A stretch of 45,297 nt of DNA, taken from positions 1 to 45,297 of IMG/VR virus record IMGVR_UViG_3300044811_000121. One strand, given 5' to 3'. Below are positions 1 to 7,583 of the stretch, piece after piece. Position 1 is the stretch's first letter; the number at the start of each line of letters is the position of its first letter. Below the pieces are notes generated by a model. That model searched no databases, was not told the origin of the DNA, and was given only the letters and a program-made list of their open reading frames with translations. The stretch comes from a virus. A program made the translations under genes and the position numbers.

Positions 1-11
1 ATGGTTGAAGG

Positions 12-45
12 GGACACGTACTTTTTGGCCAAAAAGTACGTGTCC
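12..45. repeat. Perfect 34-bp palindrome
   Basis: The two 17-base arms are exact reverse complements with no loop, centred between 28 and 29 (half-site core ACACGTACTTTTTGG). It lies about 105 bases past the 3' end of the minus-strand secreted-protein gene. It could be extruded as a hairpin in that transcript, or be a REP-type dispersed element. Only one copy is in the window, so its repeat status cannot be judged here. A protein-binding site is also possible. Confidence 0.75.
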
Positions 46-150
46 GCATTTATCCAGCAAGCGGAGGTCCAGCCCCGCCGGCCCGGCAGATTGGCGCGCG
101 CACGCCCGCCCCTCTTTCTGCCCCCCAATTGGTGGAAAGCGGACGGTCGG

Positions 151-609
151 CTAATGCTGAGCGCGAAGTTCGCCGATGATCAAAAATCCGCCTTCAAGAA
201 CGAAATGACAGTAGCCAAAAGAGCCGGGCGGGAGAGTCTCGCAGGCTCCCACAAGCCCGGCCGCAGTCACCACCCTCGGCTCGCTGGGCTGTGATGCGAG
301 AGTCGAATTGTCCGCGTAGAGGCCTATCTGCACCCCGGTCCTGCGGACTGAGGCCAAACGCGCCGCCTCGTACGATTGATAGATCGCCCGCCCTTTTCTC
401 CATCCCTGTACGGCCACGCATTCGCCGCGCAAATTGGCATAGTCCCGGGCCAACCGAGCCAGGTCAATTCTCCTTGCCAATCCAACATTGCAAGAGGCGG
501 GATCGGTGGAGAGGCTGACGATCTCGGCTCCAGGATCTTCATCGTTCTCTGATTGGGCAAATGTCCCTGTCGCAAGTGACGTGGCAATGATCCAGCCCAG
601 CAGCATCAT
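151..609 (-). CDS. Putative secreted protein of unknown function
   Basis: The 152-residue product opens with a hydrophobic segment (about residues 2-18) ending in TFAQ-S, which looks like a signal peptide cleaved near residue 19. The mature part contains four cysteines (NVGL-type region, GECVAV, GACET, GYCHF), which would suit disulfides in the periplasm. No family is recognised. Two ATG codons sit in tandem at the start and no clear Shine-Dalgarno precedes them. The gene is outside the prophage and points away from NAD kinase. Base composition and the signal-peptide pattern make it more likely coding than the short plus-strand frames over it. Confidence 0.6.
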   Translation of the reverse strand: MMLLGWIIATSLATGTFAQSENDEDPGAEIVSLSTDPASCNVGLARRIDLARLARDYANLRGECVAVQGWRKGRAIYQSYEAARLASVRRTGVQIGLYADNSTLASQPSEPRVVTAAGLVGACETLPPGSFGYCHFVLEGGFLIIGELRAQH

Positions 610-839
610 CGGATGATACGCCGTGACCGCGATGTCGGCAATCGGTCGTTACCGGACGCTGCCGCTCGAACAAACCCACCCGACCGCCTCCAGCCCCTCG
701 CCATACCGAGCCAAATCCTCCGCGTGGGGAAAAATCCGGACCGCGCGGCGACCCGAAGGCGCGAACAAAGACGAAGACAAGCCGCACCGCCACCCCCCGC
801 CACATTGACGCGGGCACCCCCGCCCCTCTAGCTGGCGCG

Positions 840-1622
840 ATGGCGAGCCGTGGACTGATACCGATGGCGCTGGTCGCCTCGAACGCGGAGGCGGCGCAGG
901 CGGCCGATTTGATGCTGCGGGCGCGCTATCCGTTCGTGCCCGAGCCGGAGGCCGAATTGGTGGTCGCTTTGGGCGGCGACGGGTTCATGCTGCACACGCT
1001 CCACGAGATGCTGGCGCGGGGCAAGGTCTGCCCGGTGTTCGGGATGAACCGCGGCACGGTCGGCTTCCTGATGAACGAGTGGCGGATCGACGGGCTGGTC
1101 GAGCGGCTCGACCGGGCCAAGAGCTTTTCGGTCGCGCCGCTGCTGATGAAGGCGACGACGCTATCGGGCGAGACCGTCACCCACCATGCGATCAACGAGG
1201 TGTCCTTGCTGCGCGAGATGCGCGAGACGGCGTGGATCGAGGTTTCGGTCAACGGCCGCGTCGTCCTGCCCGAATTGATCTGCGACGGCGTGCTGGTGGC
1301 GACGCCGGCCGGCTCGAGCGCCTACAACCTCTCCGCCAACGGGCCGATCCTGCCGCTCGGATCGAGGCTGGTCGCCTTGACCCCGATCAGCCCGTTCCGG
1401 CCGCGGCGCTGGCGCGGGGCGGTGCTCGCCGAGGACCTCAAGATCTCGTTCCGGGTGCTCGATCCGGTCAAGCGGCCGGTCTCGGCGGTGGCCGACCAGG
1501 TCGAGGTGCGCGACGTCGCCACGGTCGAGGTGACCGTCGACCGCGAGCAGGTGCTCACCCTCTTGTTCGACCCCGAGCACGCGCTCGACGAGCGCATCGC
1601 GATGGAGCAGTTCGCGGTCTGA
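840..1622 (+). CDS. nadK: NAD kinase
   Basis: NAD kinase phosphorylates NAD to NADP in the cytosol using ATP (or polyphosphate in some members). The 260-residue product has the family motifs in order: GGDG at residues 45-48 with the catalytic Asp47, NRGTVGFL near residue 71, the NE pair at 119-120, and the glycine- and serine-rich block ATPAGSSAYNLSANGP from about 155. This is the short single-domain form common in sphingomonads. An alternative start is the ATG at 864, which would remove eight residues; the upstream Shine-Dalgarno is weak at both. It is a host housekeeping gene just before tRNA-Asn and marks the chromosomal side of the integration site. Confidence 0.95.
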   Translation: MASRGLIPMALVASNAEAAQAADLMLRARYPFVPEPEAELVVALGGDGFMLHTLHEMLARGKVCPVFGMNRGTVGFLMNEWRIDGLVERLDRAKSFSVAPLLMKATTLSGETVTHHAINEVSLLREMRETAWIEVSVNGRVVLPELICDGVLVATPAGSSAYNLSANGPILPLGSRLVALTPISPFRPRRWRGAVLAEDLKISFRVLDPVKRPVSAVADQVEVRDVATVEVTVDREQVLTLLFDPEHALDERIAMEQFAV

Positions 1623-1660
1623 ATAGCCTTTTGCGATGCCGTTTGTATCCGGACACACTC

Positions 1661-1751
1661 CCCGTTCGGGCTGAGCCCGTCGAAGCTCCTTCCTTCCCTT
1701 CAAAGCGTTAGAAAAGAAGGAAAGCCCTTCGACAGGCTCAGGGCGAACGGG
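1661..1751. repeat. REP-like inverted repeat between nadK and tRNA-Asn
   Basis: Arms 1661-1685 and 1727-1751 are 25-base inverted repeats with 22 matching positions; the right arm contains CTTCGACAGGCTCAGGGCG. Sequences of this kind are widely dispersed between genes in sphingomonads and other GC-rich Proteobacteria. The transcript would form a long hairpin that could end or stabilise the nadK message. Confidence 0.7.
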
Positions 1752-1827
1752 CTGGCTCCAAGCCCGCCCAAGCGCCTTGCATCCGCGGAAAAACCCCTGC
1801 TATAGGCGCGCCTCGCCGAAAGGCTGC

Positions 1828-1902
1828 TCCCCGGTAGCTCAGCGGTAGAGCAACCGGCTGTTAACCGGTTGGCCGATGGTTCGAATCCGTCCCGGGGAGC
1901 CA
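1828..1902 (+). tRNA. tRNA-Asn (GTT)
   Basis: The cloverleaf is complete: the acceptor arm 1828-1834 pairs with 1892-1898, followed by discriminator G and an encoded CCA. The anticodon loop is CTGTTAA with anticodon GTT, flanked by CCGG arms, and the T loop is TTCGAAT. A tyrosine integrase gene begins 159 bases downstream in the same direction. That makes the 3' end of this tRNA the likely attachment site for an integrated element. No second copy of the tRNA 3' end was found in the window, so the far attachment site must lie beyond 45297 or have been lost. Confidence 0.97.
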
Positions 1903-1972
1903 TACACCTTTCCCAGCCATGCTCAGGCAGGCTCAGAAAGGATTGGTTTTCAAAGCGCTTAGCCGCTAAACG

Positions 1973-2002
1973 GTTCCCAACTGTTCCCAACTGGTCCCAA
2001 CC
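1973..2002 (+). repeat. Three tandem 10-bp repeats upstream of integrase 1
   Basis: Two exact copies of GTTCCCAACT (1973-1982, 1983-1992) are followed by a variant GGTCCCAACC (1993-2002). The 10-bp period places each copy on the same face of the helix. They lie between the tRNA-Asn 3' end and the integrase start, where arm-type integrase or excisionase binding sites are expected. That function is an inference from position. Confidence 0.6.
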
Positions 2003-2061
2003 AAGCGCACGAGAAGAGGGGGCACCTTGGGGACACCGGCTCGGAAAAGTGGGGGCATCGT

Positions 2062-3321
2062 ATGTTGACCGAGATTCGTTGCCGATCGGCAAAGGCGAAG
2101 GCGAAGGCCTACAAGCTAGCAGACGAGCGAGGCCTGTACCTCTTCGTCACGCCGGCGGGCTTCAAGTCGTGGCGGTGGAAATACCGCTACGCGCGCAAGG
2201 AGAAGCGGCTGATCTTCGGCTCCTATCCGGAACTCAGCCTGGCCGCGGCGCGGGAGCGGCGAATCGATTCCGCGCGCCTTCTGCAGGAAGGAATCGATCC
2301 GAGCATCGATCGCAAGCAGCGAGCGGCGGTTGTAGAAGCCGAATCGCTCAACACCTTCGAGGCGCTCGGCCGGCGCTGGCACGAAACCCAGAAGGCAACC
2401 TGGACGTCCAAATATGCGGCGCTGGTGCTGACCAGCCTCGAGGACGAGGTCTTTCCCAGCTTCGGCTCAATGCCGATCAAGTCGATCACGCCGCCGCTCG
2501 TGCTGGACCGGTTGAAGGCGATCGAGAATCGCGGCGCGGTAGAGACGGCGCACCGGATCCGACAACGCATGTCGGCGATCTTCGTCTTCGGAATCGCGTC
2601 AGGCCTGGCCGACAACGATCCAGCGGCGATCGTGCAGCGGGCGTTGAAGCCGATTCGGAAAGGTCGTCGACCGGCGCTTCGGCGCGTCGACGTCGCCGGC
2701 GAACTGCTCGGCCTGGCCGAAGCGGCGAAGGCGCACCCCACCACCAAGCTCGCCTCTCGGCTGCTCGCCTTGACCGCGGTGCGGCCGGGCATGATCCGCT
2801 TTGCGGAGCCGGACGAATTCGAGGGGCTGGACACCGACGAGCCGATCTGGCGGATCCCCGCGGCCAAGATGAAGGGCGCCCTCGAGCAGAAGCAGGACGA
2901 CGCATTCGAGTTCCTGGTCCCGCTGTCGCGCCAGGCGGTCGACGTCGTCCTCGTCGCCAAGGCCTTCACCCGGGGCGGCCCCTTCCTTTTCCCCAACACC
3001 CACAACGCGCACCGGCCCATGAGCGAGAATTCGCTCAGCTATCTCTACGCGCGGCAGCCGGAGATCCGCGGCCGCTTGGTGCCGCACGGCTGGCGGTCGA
3101 CCTTTTCGACGGTCATGAACGAGCGCGCGATCGCGCTCGACCGGCCGGGCGATCGCGCCATCATCGACCTGATGCTGGCGCACAAGCCCGAAGGCGTGGA
3201 GGCGATCTACAACCGATCCGCCTACATGGGGCGCCGCCGGCAGCTCGCCCAGGAATGGGCAGACATGCTGCTGAAGGGATTGAAGCCGGCCGAGCAGCTG
3301 CTGATCGGCCCGCGCAAGTAG
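2062..3321 (+). CDS. Tyrosine integrase, P4 type (integrase 1)
   Basis: Site-specific tyrosine recombinase of the P4/DUF4102 class, 419 residues. An N-terminal arm-binding domain (about 1-85, with YKLADERGLYLFV) is followed by a core-binding helical domain and the catalytic domain. Catalytic residues visible are Arg241 (TAVRPG), His342 and Arg345 (HGWRSTFST), His374 and the nucleophile Tyr383 (EAIYNR), so it appears intact. It reads away from tRNA-Asn, the usual arrangement for integrases that use a tRNA 3' end. It shares domain layout and many residues with the second integrase at 5578-6804, so the two are paralogues. Which of them serves the prophage cannot be settled from this window. Confidence 0.95.
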   Translation: MLTEIRCRSAKAKAKAYKLADERGLYLFVTPAGFKSWRWKYRYARKEKRLIFGSYPELSLAAARERRIDSARLLQEGIDPSIDRKQRAAVVEAESLNTFEALGRRWHETQKATWTSKYAALVLTSLEDEVFPSFGSMPIKSITPPLVLDRLKAIENRGAVETAHRIRQRMSAIFVFGIASGLADNDPAAIVQRALKPIRKGRRPALRRVDVAGELLGLAEAAKAHPTTKLASRLLALTAVRPGMIRFAEPDEFEGLDTDEPIWRIPAAKMKGALEQKQDDAFEFLVPLSRQAVDVVLVAKAFTRGGPFLFPNTHNAHRPMSENSLSYLYARQPEIRGRLVPHGWRSTFSTVMNERAIALDRPGDRAIIDLMLAHKPEGVEAIYNRSAYMGRRRQLAQEWADMLLKGLKPAEQLLIGPRK

Positions 3322-3349
3322 CGGGCGAGCTCGGCCGGGAGGGGCGGTC

Positions 3350-4066
3350 ATGAGCGCGCCCGCTGGAGCCGCCTGGAGCGAGAGGCCGGGAAAGTTCATG
3401 GCGCGGCCTGACAGCGTGCCGATCGGGATAGTCGAGCACCGGCTCTGGAAGCCGTTCGGCCCCACTAAAAAGGACGCTTGGCGATTCGTCGATGCGGTGA
3501 AGCGCGCGGCCAAGCAGCTGGACTACGACACGAAGATGCCCGGCGACCGCATGGGCGAGTTCGGAGACTCCGGCATCAAGGTGCTCGAGGCGCTCTTCAG
3601 CTTCTCCGACCATATGAGCGGACGGATGGAGCCGTCGATCGCCGCGCTCGCCGCAAAGGCGAAGCTCGCCCGGGGCACCGTCTGGCGCGCGCTGAAGCGG
3701 CTCCAGGAGGGGGGTATTATCTCGTGGGTCCGGCGCAAGCAGTACCTCGACAACGATGGGGCCGGACCGCAGGTTCACCAGGCGACCAACGCCTACTTCT
3801 TCAAGCTCAGAGGCAGGGTCGCGGGCCTGGTGAGACTATGGCTCAACAAGTTCATACCTCCAGTGCCCGACGACGCTGTCGCCCGTGGTGAGCAGGACCG
3901 CGAGGCCACGGAAACCATGCTGGGCCAAGTCTTGCTCGAGGAGGCCGCCCGCTTCCTGGTGGGTCATACACCTCTGGGAGACGCGCTCGCCGCGCTCGGC
4001 CGCTCGATGGATAATAGCGCGAACTCAATTAAGGGGCGCAATCCCGAATCGTCAGGTAAAATATAA
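3350..4066 (+). CDS. Winged-helix protein, possible replication or regulatory protein
   Basis: The 238-residue product has a clear winged-helix region at about residues 88-125 (IAALAAKAKLARGTVWRAL followed by LQEGGIISW). The region before it (WKPFGPTKKDAWRF, IKVLEALFSF) resembles helix-turn-helix 'replication protein A' type proteins carried next to integrases on mobile elements. A purine-rich Shine-Dalgarno (GGGAGGGG) precedes the ATG. It starts 28 bases after integrase 1 in the same direction, so the two are probably co-transcribed. The tail (about 150-238) is not recognised. Function beyond DNA binding is an inference. Confidence 0.7.
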   Translation: MSAPAGAAWSERPGKFMARPDSVPIGIVEHRLWKPFGPTKKDAWRFVDAVKRAAKQLDYDTKMPGDRMGEFGDSGIKVLEALFSFSDHMSGRMEPSIAALAAKAKLARGTVWRALKRLQEGGIISWVRRKQYLDNDGAGPQVHQATNAYFFKLRGRVAGLVRLWLNKFIPPVPDDAVARGEQDREATETMLGQVLLEEAARFLVGHTPLGDALAALGRSMDNSANSIKGRNPESSGKI

Positions 4067-4307
4067 GCGGACGCGCTGCGCGCGGCGCCATTTGATGGCT
4101 GGATAACTCCCCGAAGCCCCACCAGGCTCCCAACGACGGATCGAACTCGACCGCCGAACGCGCCGGCTTACGCCGTCGCGAGGCTCCCCGAGCGGGAGCG
4201 GCGATTTCCTGCGGTGCGAAAAAGTCGAGGTCAGCGACCGCGATCGGCAGGATGGGCAGGCGAGGCCGCCGCGCGTGTTCAGGCGCCGGCGGCCAGCCCC
4301 TTAGGCT

Positions 4308-5240
4308 TCAGGCTCCGGCTGGAAATTGATGAGCAGCCTTGAGAACTGCCCACGCGAGCGCTGCAGCCAGGCTGCATACGCCGTTACCCGCGCCCCTGGT
4401 GCGGTCCAGTCGATCGGCCAACCCATGATCATCTCGTAGAATCGCGGGTTGGAGATCAGGCCGGCGAGCGAGGAGGCCCTCCCATGCGGATAGGTCACCC
4501 GGGCCGGGAGCGAAGAGGGGAAGCCCTTCATCGCCGATCGCCAGCCCTGCAGCTGCATCGATGTCCAGAATTGGGTCCAAACCTTCACCGAATTGCCGAG
4601 CGAGAATTGTCCCCCGCTCCCGCGGGAGATGTCGATCGGCGACACGATCCGGAGCCGGCCCTCCTGGATGACCAAGTCGGGGAAGTACCCCGCATCGCTC
4701 GCCGTTGGCGTGGCCCAGGAGGAAGAGGCGCCGCCGGCGGTGGCTTGCGCCCGCTTCTCGCGCCGTGAAGAGGCCCGCTTTTGTCGCGTAGCCCAGCCCT
4801 CGAAGGCTGGCGACGACGTCGGCGAATCCCAGGGACAGGTGTCCCTCGACGTTTTCGCAGAAGACCCAATCGGGGCGGACCTCGTCGACGACGCGGGCGA
4901 CGTCGGGCCAAAGGTGACGCGGATCCGCGTCGCCCGCGCGTTTGCCGGCGGTGCTGAAGGGCTGACAAGGGTAGCCGGCAGAGACGAGATGAACGCGGCC
5001 ACGCCACGGTCGGCCGTCGAAGGATCTAAGATCGCTCCAGACAGGCGCCGGTGCCAGGGCCTCGTCTTCCATCCGTGCCACGAGAGCGGCCGAAGGGTGG
5101 CTTTCCCGCTCAACGAAACAAACAGTCCGGTAGGCGAGCTCGGCGATGTGCAGGCCGAGATCGAGGCCGGCGTAGCCGGCGCAGAGGGAAATACCCCTGA
5201 AGTCTCCGGCCTCAGGCCGGAAGTTGGCAGATAGATCCAC
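4308..5240 (-). CDS. C5 cytosine-specific DNA methyltransferase (Dcm family)
   Basis: Transfers a methyl group from S-adenosylmethionine to carbon 5 of cytosine in DNA. The 310-residue product shows motif I (ISLCAGYAGLDLGL, 17-30), motif IV with nucleophile Cys92 in GYPCQPFS, motif VI ENV (129-131), motif VIII (HRRRRLFLLG, about 167-176) and motif X (GAGNGV near the C-terminus). The start is a GTG with AGGAG eight bases upstream, and it overlaps the end of the Com-like gene by 29 bases. No restriction endonuclease is next to it, so it is an orphan enzyme, probably protecting phage DNA from host restriction. The short target-recognition region gives no hint of the recognised sequence. Confidence 0.93.
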   Translation of the reverse strand: MDLSANFRPEAGDFRGISLCAGYAGLDLGLHIAELAYRTVCFVERESHPSAALVARMEDEALAPAPVWSDLRSFDGRPWRGRVHLVSAGYPCQPFSTAGKRAGDADPRHLWPDVARVVDEVRPDWVFCENVEGHLSLGFADVVASLRGLGYATKAGLFTAREAGASHRRRRLFLLGHANGERCGVLPRLGHPGGPAPDRVADRHLPRERGTILARQFGEGLDPILDIDAAAGLAIGDEGLPLFAPGPGDLSAWEGLLARRPDLQPAILRDDHGLADRLDRTRGAGNGVCSLAAALAWAVLKAAHQFPAGA

Positions 5241-5409
5241 AAGGTGAGCTCCTTTCGGCCGCTCGATCGGCGGTCACGGTAGGGCTCAGGGGCCTCATGG
5301 TGTTGAAGGCGCCGCAGCGCCGGCATTTGATCTCGATTACACCGGAGATCGCGGTGGCTGCGGCTTTGAACAAAAGCGCGCCACAGCATGCGCAGCGGAA
5401 TGACTCCAT
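5212..5409 (-). CDS. Com-like zinc-finger regulator
   Basis: This 65-residue protein has two CxxC pairs (Cys6/Cys9 and Cys29/Cys32) separated by about 20 residues, with LLFKA after the first pair. The pattern matches the Mu Com family. In phage Mu, Com is a zinc-binding protein that binds the mom mRNA and allows its translation, so that the DNA-modification enzyme is made late. Here the gene overlaps the methyltransferase start, which suggests by analogy that it gates methyltransferase translation. That role is inferred from family and position. Confidence 0.75.
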   Translation of the reverse strand: MESFRCACCGALLFKAAATAISGVIEIKCRRCGAFNTMRPLSPTVTADRAAERSSPCGSICQLPA

Positions 5410-5554
5410 CGATGGACTGACCTAGAATGTCTCCGCCGGTGCGCCCGGTGGGGAGACTGAGCGCGGCCCGGGCCGCGCAAGGTGCGGGGGTCATGCCCGC
5501 GGTTCGCGCTGTTGACGCAGCGCCGCCCTCCCCTTTTTCGTCGGGGCGGGAATT

Positions 5555-5578
5555 CTGGCTTTCTGGCTTTCTGGCTTT
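5555..5578. repeat. Three tandem 8-bp repeats at the 3' end of integrase 2
   Basis: CTGGCTTT occurs three times without interruption (5555-5562, 5563-5570, 5571-5578). The last copy runs into the first base of the integrase stop codon on the minus strand. Such short tandem repeats can come from slippage or can be protein-binding arms. Nothing decides between these. Confidence 0.6.
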
Positions 5579-6804
5579 CAGGTCGACGTCGCCGGCGCTG
5601 GCTCGAGCAGATCGGCCCAGCGCTGGAAAAGGTCGCGCATGCGCGCCTGGTGCTGCGCCCGGTTGTAGGCCGCCTCAACCTTGCCCTTGCCGGCATGGGC
5701 GAGCGCCTGGTCGATCAGCGCCTGGTCTTCGGGGAAGCGCTCGTTGAGAATCGTCGAGAAGGTCGCGCGCCAACCGTGCGGGACGTGCCGGCCGGCATAG
5801 CCGGCGCGCGCGTAGAGCTCGCCGATCGCGCCCTCGCCGATCGGCGAGCTGCCGCCGCGGCCGCGGAAGACGAGCTCGCCGTCGCCGGCGAGACGGCGGA
5901 GATCGCGCAGGATCCCGACAGCCTGCCTCGAGAGCGGCACCAGGTGGGCTGCGGCCGGGTCCGCTTTCTTGATCTTCGCCAGCTTCATGCGCGCCGGCGG
6001 GACGCGCCAGAGCGGCTCGGCCGGGACCGAAAATTGATCAGTCCAGTCAATCCCCTCGATCTCCGCCCATTCGGCGCCGCGCAGCGCGGCCAGGCGCACG
6101 CCGGTCAGCGCGAGGAATCGGGAAGCGAGCTTGACGACGATCGCGCCGTCGACGAGCTCGGCCGCGGCGAGGAGCTCGCGCGCCTGGTCGACTTCGAGGA
6201 GCGCCGGCTGCGGCCGCTGCAGCGGCCGCGGGCTGAGCTCGTCCCTGATCAGCGCCGCAGGATCCGCGCTGGCCAGCTTCAGCGATATGCCGAGCCGGAA
6301 GATGCCCGAGATCCGCTCGCGCAGGCGCCGCGCGGTTTCGACGCGCCCGCGGGTCTCAACCTCAAGGAGCAAGCTGAGCACCGCCGGCGCGTCGATCGCG
6401 CCGAGCTCGAGCGCGCCGATCGCGGGGAAGACATCGCGCTCGAGGCTGGCGAGGACGTCGCCGGCATGGTTGGTCGACCAGCGCGCCCGGCGCCGCTCGT
6501 GCCAGCGGCGCGCGATGATTTCGAATGTCGTCGCGCCTGCTGCGGCGCCGGCGCCGACGCCGGCCGGATCGACGTTGCGGCGCAGCTGCTCGCGCGCCTG
6601 GTCGCGGCGGGCCCGCGCTTCGCCCAGGCCGAGCTCGGGCCAGGGGCCGAAGGTCAGCAGCTTCTCGCGGCCGCGGAACCGGTACTTCATGCGGAAGCAC
6701 CTCGAGCCGTTCGGTCGGACGAAAAGGTACAGGCCGCCGGCGTCCGCCAGCTTGTACGGGCGCGCGGCCGCGGCCGCGGCCTTCACGGTCGCGTTGGTTA
6801 GCAT
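5578..6804 (-). CDS. Tyrosine integrase, P4 type (integrase 2)
   Basis: A second P4/DUF4102-type recombinase, 408 residues, on the opposite strand to integrase 1. The arm-binding domain (YKLADAGGLYLFV) is followed by a core-binding domain and a catalytic domain with Arg237 (TGVR), His343/Arg346 (HGWRATFS), His370 and Tyr380 (EAAYNR); all key residues are present. It faces the Com-methyltransferase pair. Its ATG lies only 14 bases from the start of the divergent gene at 6819, so any promoter must lie inside that neighbour. It may be the prophage integrase or a remnant of a second element. Confidence 0.95.
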   Translation of the reverse strand: MLTNATVKAAAAAARPYKLADAGGLYLFVRPNGSRCFRMKYRFRGREKLLTFGPWPELGLGEARARRDQAREQLRRNVDPAGVGAGAAAGATTFEIIARRWHERRRARWSTNHAGDVLASLERDVFPAIGALELGAIDAPAVLSLLLEVETRGRVETARRLRERISGIFRLGISLKLASADPAALIRDELSPRPLQRPQPALLEVDQARELLAAAELVDGAIVVKLASRFLALTGVRLAALRGAEWAEIEGIDWTDQFSVPAEPLWRVPPARMKLAKIKKADPAAAHLVPLSRQAVGILRDLRRLAGDGELVFRGRGGSSPIGEGAIGELYARAGYAGRHVPHGWRATFSTILNERFPEDQALIDQALAHAGKGKVEAAYNRAQHQARMRDLFQRWADLLEPAPATST

Positions 6805-6818
6805 TATGAACCTCGAGG

Positions 6819-7103
6819 GTGGGCGCTGAGAAATGCCAGAGATGCGGCGGTGACAATCCGGCCTGGGCGGCGCCGTCGCCGCTGTGGAATGCGGTCATGC
6901 GGGGTGGGTCGATCGATGGCGAGCCGATCTACGGCGACATGGTCTGCGCTACGTGCTTCACCGTAATCGCCGAGGCGAAAGGGATAGCCTCCCGCTGGCG
7001 CCTACAGCCTGACGTGTTGAACGTGGCGCTCGAGACCGTCACCCCCTCGGGCCGCACTTGGGACAGCGACCGCTGGCTTTGGGCTGACCCGGCAGGGCGA
7101 TGA
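6819..7103 (+). CDS. Small zinc-finger phage protein
   Basis: The 94-residue product carries two CxxC pairs (Cys6/Cys9, Cys43/Cys46) and reads like a small treble-clef or zinc-ribbon protein. The WNAVMRGG stretch and the tryptophan-rich tail (SDRWLWADP) resemble conserved hypothetical proteins of alphaproteobacterial phages. The start is a GTG; the next ATG (6897) would delete the first CxxC pair, so GTG is preferred. Its stop overlaps the next ATG in an ATGA, so the two are translationally coupled. Function unknown. Confidence 0.7.
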   Translation: MGAEKCQRCGGDNPAWAAPSPLWNAVMRGGSIDGEPIYGDMVCATCFTVIAEAKGIASRWRLQPDVLNVALETVTPSGRTWDSDRWLWADPAGR

Positions 7104-7507
7104 AGAAACCCGGGTTCAAGATCGGCGACGTCGTCACCCGCGAGGGCGACGATCGCCATCGCGTCATCGAGGTCGGCGGCTATAACGACATCACCGTCGA
7201 GTGCATCGTCGCGCCGGCGTCGGGCTTCTGCCAGGTCGGCGATCGCGAGCTCAACCTGGCCGGGCGGTATCAGCCCGCACCAGAATGCACCAAAATGCAC
7301 CACCACGATGCAAAAATGAGCGATCCTTCGACCGATGATCCTCAGCACTGGTCGCACCAGGGCGCCAATTACGACGGCTCGAGCTGCTCAAATTGCGGCC
7401 GTGAGCGGGTGCTTCACTACGAGAAAGTCGGCCGCCGGATCTGCGAGAAATGTAACTGGGATCAAGACGCCGGCGATTACGCTCAGGATCACGATCGAAT
7501 CGGTTAG
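7100..7507 (+). CDS. Small zinc-finger phage protein
   Basis: This 135-residue protein seems to have two parts. Residues 1-65 form a short beta-rich segment (FKIGDVVTREGDDRHRV) like KOW/SH3-type or DUF-like phage proteins. Residues 90-120 hold two CxxC pairs (Cys96/Cys99, Cys115/Cys118) that would bind zinc. A histidine-rich linker joins them. It begins within the stop codon of the previous gene. No specific family is recognised and the role is unknown. Confidence 0.65.
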   Translation: MKKPGFKIGDVVTREGDDRHRVIEVGGYNDITVECIVAPASGFCQVGDRELNLAGRYQPAPECTKMHHHDAKMSDPSTDDPQHWSHQGANYDGSSCSNCGRERVLHYEKVGRRICEKCNWDQDAGDYAQDHDRIG

Positions 7508-7510
7508 GCG

Positions 7511-7549
7511 CGCCGATCGCGGCGGAGACGTCCTCCGCCGCGATCGGCG
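7511..7549. repeat. Perfect 17-bp stem-loop
   Basis: Positions 7511-7527 pair exactly with 7533-7549 around a five-base loop, giving an extremely stable GC-rich hairpin just after the stop at 7507. No T-run follows on either strand, so it is not a standard intrinsic terminator; it may be a Rho-assisted stop or an mRNA end stabiliser. Confidence 0.75.
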
Positions 7550-7583
7550 TCGGAGATGGCGGAAGTCCACCGATTATGCCAAT

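Noticed and set aside
1-294. Plus-strand frame beginning at base 1
   Set aside because: It runs through the palindrome and antisense to the secreted-protein gene; no coding signature.
613-831. Short plus-strand frame before NAD kinase
   Set aside because: Low-complexity Arg/Pro-rich product, no Shine-Dalgarno, and no family; the interval 610-839 is treated as intergenic.
1880-1902. Search for a second copy of the tRNA-Asn 3' end as attR
   Set aside because: No matching stretch was seen by eye elsewhere in the window, so no attR is annotated.
4301-5494. Alternative minus-strand frame over the methyltransferase
   Set aside because: The overlapping frame contains all C5 methyltransferase motifs in order, so this one is a shadow.
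5482-6801. Long plus-strand frame opposite integrase 2
   Set aside because: Integrase 2 has all catalytic residues on the minus strand; the plus frame has none of the hallmarks of a protein family.
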